From Nocardia ninae NBRC 108245 (GTDB lineage Bacteria; Actinomycetota; Actinomycetes; Mycobacteriales; Mycobacteriaceae), in the NCBI RefSeq assembly GCF_007990755.1, contig NZ_BJXA01000046.1, positions 1 through 64,000 of the forward strand: a stretch of 64,000 nucleotides of DNA. Reading direction: 5' to 3'. The position numbers were made by a program, and so were the translations under genes. Under the pieces are notes generated by a model, which saw only the letters and a list, made by a program, of their open reading frames with translations, was not told the origin of the DNA and did no database searches. Each line of letters opens with the position of its first letter. The stretch's first letter is position 1. This document shows, in pieces, positions 1 to 7,517 of this stretch.

Positions 1-60
1 CACGCCGGGCGTCGCCGGGTAGCGCACGCGCCGCCGATCGCGGCCGTACTCGGTGCTCAT
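1..60 (-). CDS. Start of a further gene of the carotenoid operon (partial)
   Basis: Twenty codons run from an ATG at 60 off the left edge. The ATG overlaps the stop of the upstream cyclase gene (ATGA), so the gene is translationally coupled to the crt operon. The visible residues are polar and basic and do not identify a family. In other actinobacterial crt operons this place is often taken by a UbiA-type prenyltransferase (lycopene elongase), but nothing in these 20 residues proves it. Confidence 0.5.
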   Translation of the reverse strand, partial: MSTEYGRDRRRVRYPATPGV

Positions 61-389
61 TGCCGCACCTTCGCCTGGCGCTGCAGCGTGCGCTCCCAGC
101 CCAGCAGGACGGCGGTCACCAGCGCGAATCCGAACAGGAAGTCCTCCACCGGGATGTCCCATGGAAAGCGCAGTCCGAGAATGTGTTCCGGGTTGTACAG
201 CACGATCGGTGCGTCGAGTTTGGTGAGAAATCCATCGACCAGGATCTGGAAAACCAGCACGATCAGCATCGTCAGCCAGTAGGCCGGGCGCCGGAACAAG
301 CCGGTGCGCAACACCATTCGCTCGACCAGGCACACGATGACCACCGCCGCGACGGCGGGCAGCGTGTATCCCACTCCGGTGAGGTTCAT
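57..389 (-). CDS. crtYd: Lycopene cyclase domain protein (CrtYd/CrtYf type)
   Basis: This 110-residue membrane protein belongs to the heterodimeric lycopene cyclase family, whose two small subunits together close the ionone ring at the ends of a linear carotene. Three hydrophobic segments are visible, and the family motif P-x-E-D/E-x-x-F appears as PVEDFLF near residue 80. The ATG at 389 is chosen because it overlaps the stop of the preceding cyclase gene; the longer reading frame upstream is only an extension into that gene. Whether the product makes beta-, epsilon- or C50 rings cannot be read from the sequence. Confidence 0.88.
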   Translation of the reverse strand: MNLTGVGYTLPAVAAVVIVCLVERMVLRTGLFRRPAYWLTMLIVLVFQILVDGFLTKLDAPIVLYNPEHILGLRFPWDIPVEDFLFGFALVTAVLLGWERTLQRQAKVRQ

Positions 390-757
390 CGTCCCGCTGC
401 CTTTCTCGCGTCGCCGACCGATTTTTCGGCATTGCCGAACCACCGCCGGCCCATACCGAGCAGCGTGCCGACCGCGACGTAGGTGAGCAGGCCGCACAGC
501 GGCACGACGGCAAAGAACAGCAGCTCCTCGAGCGGCATCTCACCGGGCAGCCGAAACCCGAGCACGTAGCGGTCGTTGTAACCCCACACGTCCGCGGCGA
601 TCGCCACGAGATCCCAGACCACGAACAGCGCGGCGGCCGGCCACAGCGCACCGAGCAGTACCCTGGGCCGCCGGTATACCCCCGGGCCGAGGAACTCCAG
701 CGGCGCCGTCACAGCGAGGCAGCCGAGCAGAACGAGCAGGTAGTGCCAGTGATCCAT
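386..757 (-). CDS. crtYc: Lycopene cyclase domain protein (CrtYc/CrtYe type)
   Basis: This 123-residue integral membrane protein is the partner subunit of the heterodimeric lycopene cyclase. It has three predicted membrane helices and the motif PLEELLF around residues 75-81, matching P-x-E-E-x-x-F of the family. It starts 9 bases after the phytoene synthase stop and overlaps the next cyclase gene by four bases, so both subunits are made from one message. The last 20 residues are basic and probably cytosolic. Confidence 0.88.
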   Translation of the reverse strand: MDHWHYLLVLLGCLAVTAPLEFLGPGVYRRPRVLLGALWPAAALFVVWDLVAIAADVWGYNDRYVLGFRLPGEMPLEELLFFAVVPLCGLLTYVAVGTLLGMGRRWFGNAEKSVGDARKAAGR

Positions 758-766
758 CAGGCCTCC

Positions 767-1756
767 TCAGCCGTGCTCACGATGATCGACGGCATCGAGC
801 GAGTGCGGAGCGTCCGAACCGGACCGGCTGGGAACCGTCGTCCGGCGCGCCTGCCACGCGCGCAGCAGACCTGTCGCGCCGACCCTGATGCGGCGCGCGG
901 TGCCGACCCTGGCGCGACGACCGAACACCTCGAAATCATCGGCTTCGATGCGGTCGAGGATCTCCCCGTACAGCACCAATGCTGTGGCCACGCAGGGACG
1001 CGAGCGCGGCGCGAGCAAGTCGATCCCGTGGCGCGCGAAAGCATAGATATCCCTGGTGATTTCATGCTGTTCGGCCAGCGCGCGACGCACCTTCGGGTCG
1101 ACGCGTTGCTGCGTACGGCACCACAGCAGCAGCTCGCGGTCCACGCCGTGCGCCGCCAGTTCATCGGCGGGCAAGTAGACGCGGTTGCGTGCCAGGTCCT
1201 CATCGACGTCGCGCAGAAAGTTGGTCAGCTGGAACGCTTTTCCGAGCGCGGCGGCATAAGGTGCGGCGGCCTCCACCGATTCGGTGGTGCCGAGCACCGG
1301 CAGCAGTTGCAGTCCGATCACCTCCGCCGACCCGTAGACATACCGGTCCAGTGCCGCACGATTCGGATAGTCGGTGACCGACAAGTCCATCCGCATGGAC
1401 TCCAGGAAGGCGTCGAACAAGCGGCGAGGTATCCGATAGGCGTCCGCGGTATGCAGCACCGCGGCCAGCACCGGATCACCGGCCGCATCGGCGTCGCTGA
1501 ATTGTCCAGCGAGAGCCTGCAATCGGGCCGCCCGCTCAGCAGAGGTCAACTCCGGCTGGAACTCATCCAGGATGTCGTCGGCGCGCCGGGCGAAGCCGTA
1601 GAGCGCGTGCACGGCCGGGCGCTGATCGGGCGCGAGCAGCCTGGTCGCGAGGAAGAAGGTCTTGCCGTGAGCGGCGTTGAGCTCGCGGCAAAGGTGGTAG
1701 GACCGTCGTAGGTCGGGGTCGGTGATACCGGCCGCGTCCAGCTCGGTGCGCGTCAT
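767..1756 (-). CDS. crtB: Phytoene synthase
   Basis: Phytoene synthase condenses two geranylgeranyl diphosphates to phytoene, the first committed carotenoid step. The 329-residue protein has both metal-binding aspartate motifs of the squalene/phytoene synthase family: RRADDILDE near residue 65 and FLRDVDEDLARNRVYLP near residue 160. The ATG at 1756 is chosen because it overlaps the crtI stop (ATGA) and begins where family members begin; a longer in-frame extension lies inside crtI and is rejected. It is the fourth gene of the operon. Confidence 0.95.
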   Translation of the reverse strand: MTRTELDAAGITDPDLRRSYHLCRELNAAHGKTFFLATRLLAPDQRPAVHALYGFARRADDILDEFQPELTSAERAARLQALAGQFSDADAAGDPVLAAVLHTADAYRIPRRLFDAFLESMRMDLSVTDYPNRAALDRYVYGSAEVIGLQLLPVLGTTESVEAAAPYAAALGKAFQLTNFLRDVDEDLARNRVYLPADELAAHGVDRELLLWCRTQQRVDPKVRRALAEQHEITRDIYAFARHGIDLLAPRSRPCVATALVLYGEILDRIEADDFEVFGRRARVGTARRIRVGATGLLRAWQARRTTVPSRSGSDAPHSLDAVDHREHG

Positions 1757-3276
1757 TTCGCTGTCCGATCCATCGCCGCACCAGCGGGGCGGACAGATCG
1801 TTGCCCGGCCCCGGTGATGCGGTCGGCGGCAAGCCGTCCGGAGATCAACACCGGTGGGATGCCGACGCCCGGCACCGTGGATCCACCCGCGAGCACCGCG
1901 TTGTCGATACCGCGAATCATGTTGGTCGGCCGGAACGGGCCGGTCTGGGCGAAGGTGTGCGCCAGCGCGAACGGGCTGCCCGCCAGCATGTCCTGGCTCG
2001 CCCAGTCGTCCGGGGTGACCACCCGCAGCAGCTCGGCGTCGCGCAGGAGCGTGCCGCCGAGCCTGCGCCGCGCGAGCTCGAGAATTTCGGTCGCGTACTC
2101 GGGTCCGGTCTGCGCCCAATCGATCTCGCTCTGCGCGAGGTTGGGCACCGGCGCCAGGATGTAGAGCAGATCACGCCCCTCCGGAGCCAAGGACGGGTCG
2201 CCTGCTGTCGGCCGCGTCACCAGCAGCGATGGGTCCGCCATAACGCGGCCTTCCTTGATGATGTCGCGGAAAGCCTCGTGCCATGCCGCGCCGAACAGCA
2301 AGCAGTGGTGCGGAATTCGCGGTTCCCGCGCGCAGCCCACGTGGAGCACGACTGCGGACGGCGCGGGCCGGACGGCGATCGGACGCCGCGAGCGATGCCC
2401 GAGCAGTTCGTAGGAACGATGCCGTTCGGTCGTCAATACCACTGCGTCACAGTCGATCCGCTCGCCTCGGGCGGTTTGTACCGCGACTACTCGACCGCCT
2501 TCGCGTGCCAACTCCGTCACCGTTGTGTCGTAGCGGAAGCGCACACCCGCCGCCTCGGCCGCCGCCGCGAGCGCGTCGGGCACCGCCCGTATGCCGCCGC
2601 GTGGGAAAAACACTCCGGCCATGGTGTCCATGTGGGCGATCACCGCGTAGGCAGCCAACGCCCGGTCCGGCGCGACTCCGGCGTACAGCGACTGAAAGGT
2701 GAACACCCGCCGCAACTCCGGGTCGGTGATGAACTCGGCGACCTTGCCGTCCCAGTGCCGGAATCCGCCCAGCGCGGCCAGCCTGGCCAGCGCGGGGGTC
2801 AGCATCGACAGGGGTGATTCGAAGTTCGAGGCGATGAAGCCGTCGAACTCCACCGCGTACAGCCGGCTCAGCCACGCACGTAGCTTGCGGTAGCCCGCGG
2901 CCTGTCCGGCGCCCGCGAATGCGGTGATGGCGCGCACCATTCGCTCTTCGTCGCTGTGCACGTCGAGAGTGCGCCCGTCGGCGTAGATCGCATGATAGGC
3001 CGGATCGACCGGCACCAGATCCAGCCGATCCGCGGTCCGCTCGCCGACCGCGGCGAAGACCTCGTCGATCAGCTCGGGCATCGTCAATACCGTTGGGCCG
3101 GTGTCGATGTGGTAGCCACGCAGATCGAGCCGCCCCATCCGGCCGCCGGGCACCGATTCGCGTTCGAGCACCGTGACGGTCCGCCCGCGTCCGGCCAGGT
3201 GCATCGCGGTCGACAGGCCGGCCAGCCCGGCGCCCACCACCACGACGTGGTCGGCACGTCCCTTGACTGTGCGCAT
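1753..3276 (-). CDS. crtI: Phytoene desaturase
   Basis: CrtI is the FAD-dependent desaturase that converts phytoene to lycopene. The 507-residue protein begins with a dinucleotide-binding motif (VVVVGAGLAGLSTAMHLA) followed by ERESVPGGRMGRL. It ends with the conserved block around DNAVLAGGSTVPGVGIPPVLISG, which is diagnostic for CrtI-type desaturases. The ATG at 3276 lies 13 bases after the crtE stop with the purine-rich site GAGGAAG in front. Its stop overlaps the crtB start. Confidence 0.95.
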   Translation of the reverse strand: MRTVKGRADHVVVVGAGLAGLSTAMHLAGRGRTVTVLERESVPGGRMGRLDLRGYHIDTGPTVLTMPELIDEVFAAVGERTADRLDLVPVDPAYHAIYADGRTLDVHSDEERMVRAITAFAGAGQAAGYRKLRAWLSRLYAVEFDGFIASNFESPLSMLTPALARLAALGGFRHWDGKVAEFITDPELRRVFTFQSLYAGVAPDRALAAYAVIAHMDTMAGVFFPRGGIRAVPDALAAAAEAAGVRFRYDTTVTELAREGGRVVAVQTARGERIDCDAVVLTTERHRSYELLGHRSRRPIAVRPAPSAVVLHVGCAREPRIPHHCLLFGAAWHEAFRDIIKEGRVMADPSLLVTRPTAGDPSLAPEGRDLLYILAPVPNLAQSEIDWAQTGPEYATEILELARRRLGGTLLRDAELLRVVTPDDWASQDMLAGSPFALAHTFAQTGPFRPTNMIRGIDNAVLAGGSTVPGVGIPPVLISGRLAADRITGAGQRSVRPAGAAMDRTAK

Positions 3277-3289
3277 CAGCTTCCTCTCG

Positions 3290-4387
3290 TCACAGCTGCC
3301 GTGCGGTACAGAGCAGCGCCATCTGTTCCAGTGCGTGCCGCGGCTCGCGGCCGAGCGCGCCGGTCCGCAGCGCAAGCAGCGCATCGGTGACCCGGTCGGC
3401 GATCATGGCTTCGATGCGTTCGGCGGCGCCCGAGGCCGCGATCAATATCCGGCAGCGCTCGATCGCCGCGGCGTCGAGTTCGGGCCGGTCGAGCAGTTCG
3501 GACAGTTCCCGTCGCGCGTGCGCCTCGGCCATGTCCAACGCCGCGACGACCACGCTGGTGGCTTTGTGCTGGCCGAGATCGCTGTCCTGCGGCTTGCCGG
3601 TGATCGAAGCTGCCCCGAAGATCCCGAGCAGATCGTCGCGCAGCTGGAAGGCCTCGCCGATCCGAGTTCCGTAGTGGCCGAGGGCTTTCAGCGTCGTCCC
3701 GGTGGCGCCCGCCAGCGCCGCGCCCAATTCGAGCGGGCGCCGGACGGTGTAGTTGCCCGATTTCGCGCGGGCGATGTCGAGCACCGTGTCCAGGGTCGGC
3801 CGTTCCCGCGTGTCGTTGGCCAGATCCGCGAGCTGACCCATCGCCAGCTCCACCCGCATCGCGTCGTAGCGCGGCCATAACCGGGCCAGTTCGTCGGCGC
3901 CCACACCACTGTCGCGCAGCATCTGCTCGGCCCACACCAGGCACATGTCACCGAGCAGGATCGCGGCCGACTCACCGAACCGTGGCGGTGTCGCGGGCCC
4001 GCCGCGGTGCGGTGCGGCCAAGCGCAGGTGTGCTGCCGCGGATCCGCGCCGCAGGACGGCGGCGTCCATGACGTCGTCCTGCAGTAATGCGAAGGCGTGC
4101 AACAGTTCCAAGCTGGCCGACGCGCGCAACGCGGCGGGGTCGGGTTCGGCGGCACACAGCCAGCCGAGGTACATGAAGGTGGAGCGCAGACACTTACCGC
4201 CGAGGGCGTATTGGGCCAGCACGTCGTGGACGCCGGTGGCGCGGAGTTCGGCCACCCGCACCCGTCGCAAGAATTCGGTGAGTTCGTCGAGGACCAGCGC
4301 GCGGGTATCGGCCCGCCAGCGCTCGAACCCCATGGCGAGCCCCGGCGCCGACGATGTCCGGGCGGGGTCGAAAGACAGTGTGCTCAC
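3290..4387 (-). CDS. crtE: Geranylgeranyl diphosphate synthase
   Basis: This polyprenyl synthase supplies C20 geranylgeranyl diphosphate for the carotenoid pathway. It has the first aspartate-rich motif (LLQDDVMD, followed by RRGS) and the second in the actinobacterial form RDDLLGIFG. The start is set at GTG 4387: the purine run GGAGA lies six bases upstream of it and the GTGA overlaps the stop of the glycosyltransferase gene. An ATG six bases further upstream directly abuts the GGAGA and is less likely. The product is about 365 residues, normal for the family. Confidence 0.93.
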   Translation of the reverse strand: MSTLSFDPARTSSAPGLAMGFERWRADTRALVLDELTEFLRRVRVAELRATGVHDVLAQYALGGKCLRSTFMYLGWLCAAEPDPAALRASASLELLHAFALLQDDVMDAAVLRRGSAAAHLRLAAPHRGGPATPPRFGESAAILLGDMCLVWAEQMLRDSGVGADELARLWPRYDAMRVELAMGQLADLANDTRERPTLDTVLDIARAKSGNYTVRRPLELGAALAGATGTTLKALGHYGTRIGEAFQLRDDLLGIFGAASITGKPQDSDLGQHKATSVVVAALDMAEAHARRELSELLDRPELDAAAIERCRILIAASGAAERIEAMIADRVTDALLALRTGALGREPRHALEQMALLCTARQL

Positions 4388-5691
4388 CGGCATTCTCCGT
4401 TTCGCGAGGCCGACATCCGGGTCAACGACCGATCCGCGCCGACTTCGGCGAGGACATCCGAGATCACATCGAAGGGCGAAGCTTTGGCCATGTCCTGACC
4501 CAACCTGGTTGCGGCGGCGCGGAATTCGCCGTTGCTCAGCACCCGGTCCATTGCTGCAGCCAGCCTGGCGGGGCCCGGCCGCGCGGTGCCCAGATCGATG
4601 CCCGCACCCGTGTACGCCACCCGCGCCGCGACTTCCGGTTTGTCGGCGGTGTCGCCCGCGACGATCAGGGGCACGCCATGGCGCAGCGCTTGCTGCACAC
4701 CGCCATAGCCACCGTTGGTGATCATCACGTCCACGCGCGGCAGCAGGTGGGTGTACGGAACGTACTCGGCGGTATACGCATTCGCCGGCAGCGGACCGAG
4801 CACGTCGCGGGAACCACCGGTGCACACCACCACCCGAACGTCCGTGCGCCGGCTCAACGCCGTGAGAGTGGGCCGGACCAGCCGGCCGAGATCCGCGTTG
4901 TCCCAGGTCCCCTGGGTCACATGGACGACGGTCCGCGCGCCAGACAGCTCGCTCCACCAGCTCGGCAGCGCGGCATCCTTGGGACTGTCGATCGGTATCG
5001 GGCCGGTGAACACCACCGAGGGCGGTAGATCGCGCCGCGGATATTCGAAGCCGGGCACCGTGAACTGGAGCAGCCGGTCCGCGAGCACCGGCCAATCGAA
5101 CAGATGAACCGGCGCGGGCCCGAGACCGAGCCCGCGCAGGATCGCAGTCAACCGACGTTGGCCGTCGCGGAACAACACCTGACGCACGAATCGATGCATC
5201 GCCGTGTAGTCGCGGTCCGGTTGCGGTTGCCAGCCCATGCCGAACGGTGGTGTGTCCGCGCTCGACAGCATCAGCGGCACCACACCGCAGGCCAGCACCG
5301 GCGGCCGCGGGCGAGGTCCCAGCAGCAGCGGAACGGCACCGGTGAACATCCCGTCCACGAGCACCGCGTCGTAATCCGTCCGGCTCAACTCGGCTGTCAA
5401 CGCGCGGAACTGCGCGACGATCGGGTCGAGGAAACCCGAGCGCAGCTCCGAGCGCCCGGTTCGCCATCGACGGATCAGGTTCGGCGTACCGCCGGGTGCG
5501 GCAGACCGCAGCACTGCCGCGTCGGCCGCGAGCACCGAGCAAGGCAGACCCTGCGCCGCGATGGTGTCGCGGAAGGCCGCGCCGGTGAGCATCCGCACCT
5601 CATGGCCGCGTCGGCGCAGATTCGCCGCGACGGCGAGCATGGGCGCCACATGACCGGGTATGGGACTCACCGCCACGAGATATCGAGCCAT
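4384..5691 (-). CDS. MGT-type glycosyltransferase, first gene of the carotenoid operon
   Basis: This 435-residue GT1/GT-B glycosyltransferase has the N-terminal fold start (ARYLVAVSPIPGHVAPMLAVAANL). Its C-terminal sugar-nucleotide site around residues 320-365 includes ITNGGYGGVQQALRHGVPL, the PSPG-like signature of macrolide/CrtX-type enzymes. As first gene of the crt operon, coupled to crtE, it probably glycosylates a hydroxylated end product; that substrate is inferred from position only. No carotenoid hydroxylase is visible in the window. A good ribosome site (AAGGAAG) precedes ATG 5691. The leader back to the putative promoter is about 170 bases. Confidence 0.85.
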   Translation of the reverse strand: MARYLVAVSPIPGHVAPMLAVAANLRRRGHEVRMLTGAAFRDTIAAQGLPCSVLAADAAVLRSAAPGGTPNLIRRWRTGRSELRSGFLDPIVAQFRALTAELSRTDYDAVLVDGMFTGAVPLLLGPRPRPPVLACGVVPLMLSSADTPPFGMGWQPQPDRDYTAMHRFVRQVLFRDGQRRLTAILRGLGLGPAPVHLFDWPVLADRLLQFTVPGFEYPRRDLPPSVVFTGPIPIDSPKDAALPSWWSELSGARTVVHVTQGTWDNADLGRLVRPTLTALSRRTDVRVVVCTGGSRDVLGPLPANAYTAEYVPYTHLLPRVDVMITNGGYGGVQQALRHGVPLIVAGDTADKPEVAARVAYTGAGIDLGTARPGPARLAAAMDRVLSNGEFRAAATRLGQDMAKASPFDVISDVLAEVGADRSLTRMSASRNGECR

Positions 5692-5885
5692 GCCGAGCTT
5701 CCTTCGCTGTCATCACCGCACATCCGGACCGTTTGTCCGCACCTCGCGCGGGCACCCCGGCACCGAGGCGACCGCATTGGATCTCGTGCACCGCCGCGAC
5801 GGTCGCCGTGCGCCGGGACTCACGTCCGATCGCAGACCCTTCGACGCCATCGTCAGTCCGGTCACCCACGATGCTACCCGCAAAT

Positions 5886-5902
5886 GATTCAAAAACGATG
5901 CA
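5886..5902 (-). promoter_or_regulatory. Direct-repeat operator in front of the crt operon
   Basis: On the plus strand the sequence reads GATTCA-AAAAC-GATGCA: two hexamers with starts 11 bp apart. The same arrangement with both hexamers intact occurs at 6910 and 7419. Read in the direction of the crt operon, a possible -10 element (TAGCAT, 5871-5876) follows nine bases after the repeat. The region 5692-5942 holds no gene and appears to be promoter plus a long untranslated leader. Confidence 0.6.
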
Positions 5903-5942
5903 CATATTCGGCGTGCTGCGCGCGACCCGCCGGAAGCACAGG

Positions 5943-6803
5943 TCAGCGGACTTCCAACACCGCCGCACGCTGCACTTCGTCCACGGCCGACTCGAGGGTG
6001 TTGACCCGAACCGCAGCTTTGGATGGCCCTCGCTCCAGCCACCCAGGTCCGGCCAAGACCCAGTCCGCCCGCGACCGGTCCGCCGGAACCGGATGCGCGG
6101 TGTCGCGCGATTGCGACCACAGCACCACCACCGGCCTGCGCTCATGCTTGGCCAGCGCCGCGGCCAACGCGTCTGCGGGCACGGACGCGCCGAGCAGCAG
6201 CGCGGGCAGCCCGACCTCGGCCAGCGCGGCACGCAGCACTTCCAACGGGAGCACATGGCTTTCCCCGCCGGTGCAAGCGAGCACGATCGGCGCCCGATCG
6301 GCAGAGTTACGCAACAACGGCACCGCCCGGTGCAGGCTGGTGGTCACCGCCCAGGACAGCAGATGCTCCACATCGACCAATCCGGCGCCGCCGAGCTGCC
6401 TGCGGACTATCTCCGCGAAAGCGGGGCGGCACAACTGGTTCCATGTCACGACGACGCCGTAGTGGATGACGTGCGCGGTGATCGCGGCGAGCAGTTCGGC
6501 ATGGTCGAGCCGCTCAGCCGCCGACAGTACCGGCACGATGTCACCGCGCACCGGCACCGGACCCGCCACCGCGCGGGCGGCCACGGCAGCGCTCGCCGGG
6601 CTCGCGCCCGCACGCACCAGGTCGACCATCCGAGCCGTCACCGCCAGATCGGTCTGCGTGTAGTGCCGGTGCCGACCCGGCAGATGCTGCGGCGGGCCCA
6701 GGCCGTATCGCCGGTTCCAGCTGCGCAAAGTCGCGACCGGAACACCCAGCGTGCGGGCCACCATCCCGACGGTGTACTCGACCAGCGGCTCATCGTTGCT
6801 CAC
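5943..6803 (-). CDS. MerR-family regulator with a cobalamin-binding-like domain (CarH/LitR type)
   Basis: This 286-residue regulator has a MerR winged helix at residues 9-75 (YTVGMVARTLGVPVATLRSWNRRYG). A helical segment and a B12-binding-like Rossmann domain follow. CarH/LitR proteins repress carotenoid genes in the dark through adenosylcobalamin. Here the EH pair of the helical bundle (E146-H147) and the presumed lower ligand (E181-S-H183) are kept. Gln replaces the usual Trp ten residues before EH, and Pro186 replaces the Gly of H-x-x-G. Light or B12 sensing is therefore possible but unproven. It lies directly upstream of the crt operon on the same strand with its own promoter region. Confidence 0.85.
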   Translation of the reverse strand: MSNDEPLVEYTVGMVARTLGVPVATLRSWNRRYGLGPPQHLPGRHRHYTQTDLAVTARMVDLVRAGASPASAAVAARAVAGPVPVRGDIVPVLSAAERLDHAELLAAITAHVIHYGVVVTWNQLCRPAFAEIVRRQLGGAGLVDVEHLLSWAVTTSLHRAVPLLRNSADRAPIVLACTGGESHVLPLEVLRAALAEVGLPALLLGASVPADALAAALAKHERRPVVVLWSQSRDTAHPVPADRSRADWVLAGPGWLERGPSKAAVRVNTLESAVDEVQRAAVLEVR

Positions 6804-6909
6804 CGACTCACCGCGCTCACGTCACCGCCGCTCCCCTCGGTGGCCTGCCCGAAGCTACTCATCACCGAGCCTCCTACCGTCGGATGCTCGCAAATCGTAG
6901 CGCAGTAAT

Positions 6910-6926
6910 GATGCAAACTCGATGCA
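6910..6926 (-). promoter_or_regulatory. Direct-repeat operator in front of the MerR gene
   Basis: The plus strand reads GATGCA-AACTC-GATGCA, two perfect hexamers with an 11 bp period. In the direction of the regulator gene a possible -10 (TACGAT, 6894-6899) follows ten bases later. This spacing closely matches the crt operon site and suggests autoregulation. Confidence 0.65.
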
Positions 6927-6936
6927 ACACGACCGG

Positions 6937-7389
6937 TTACTCGGCGCGTTCCGCCGGAGTGGCCTCGTGGGCTCGCCGTCCGTCGGTGCGGCGCTGTCTT
7001 TTGAGTTCGGCCTCGTGCAGGTGCCGGTGGCCGCCGGTGAGCTGCCGCGCCCGCTCTTCCCAGTCCCGGACACAGCGGTAGTAGGTCTCGTCGTAGTCCT
7101 CGACGACCTGGAAGGTCCAGCGACCCGGTAGCACGTTGCGCCCGACCAGGTCTCGCGCGAGTTGATCAGCCAATTCGTCGTGCCCGGCGTCGCGGAGCAG
7201 CTCAGTGGCTTCCTCGATGGCGAAGTCCGCGGTTCCGGTCTGACGGTGGAAGTTGTACAGATGACCGCGCGCCACTTCGACGATTTCCAGCGCTTCGGTG
7301 AGCTTTCCGACGGCCGCGACGGTGCGCGCGTCGTAGGCGTCCGCAGTCGGGTTACCGTCGTCCAGTCTTGGATCCGATATCGACGTCAT
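6937..7389 (-). CDS. Conserved actinobacterial hypothetical protein
   Basis: This soluble 150-residue protein, rich in acidic and basic residues, has the recognisable stretches ARGHLYNFHRQTG, ELLRDAGH and GRNVLPGRWTFQVVEDYD. I recall similar proteins of unknown function in mycobacteria and relatives; no catalytic motif is evident. The ATG at 7389 is preferred over the upstream in-frame one because the latter would lie inside the putative promoter. The gene carries the same GATGCA repeat 30 bases upstream as the crt operon, which suggests co-regulation with carotenoid synthesis. Confidence 0.8.
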   Translation of the reverse strand: MTSISDPRLDDGNPTADAYDARTVAAVGKLTEALEIVEVARGHLYNFHRQTGTADFAIEEATELLRDAGHDELADQLARDLVGRNVLPGRWTFQVVEDYDETYYRCVRDWEERARQLTGGHRHLHEAELKRQRRTDGRRAHEATPAERAE

Positions 7390-7418
7390 GCTTGCCAGAT
7401 ACCCGACCACGCCCAAAA

Positions 7419-7435
7419 GATGCATTATTGATGCA
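7419..7435 (-). promoter_or_regulatory. Direct-repeat operator in front of the 150-residue protein gene
   Basis: GATGCA-TTATT-GATGCA, with the same hexamer, spacing and orientation as the sites at 5886 and 6910, lies 30 bases upstream of the start codon. It would overlap the core promoter. Confidence 0.62.
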
Positions 7436-7517
7436 TGCTTGGCCTGTGCAAGTCACGGCCGCTCCGGAATCAGTCCTGGCCACGATTGCGCCGCACCGAC
7501 ATCGAGCAGGGAGCTGG

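Noticed and set aside
743-1711. 322-codon plus-strand frame opposite crtB
   Set aside because: It is the antisense of crtB with biased Arg/Gln composition, no family and no ribosome site.
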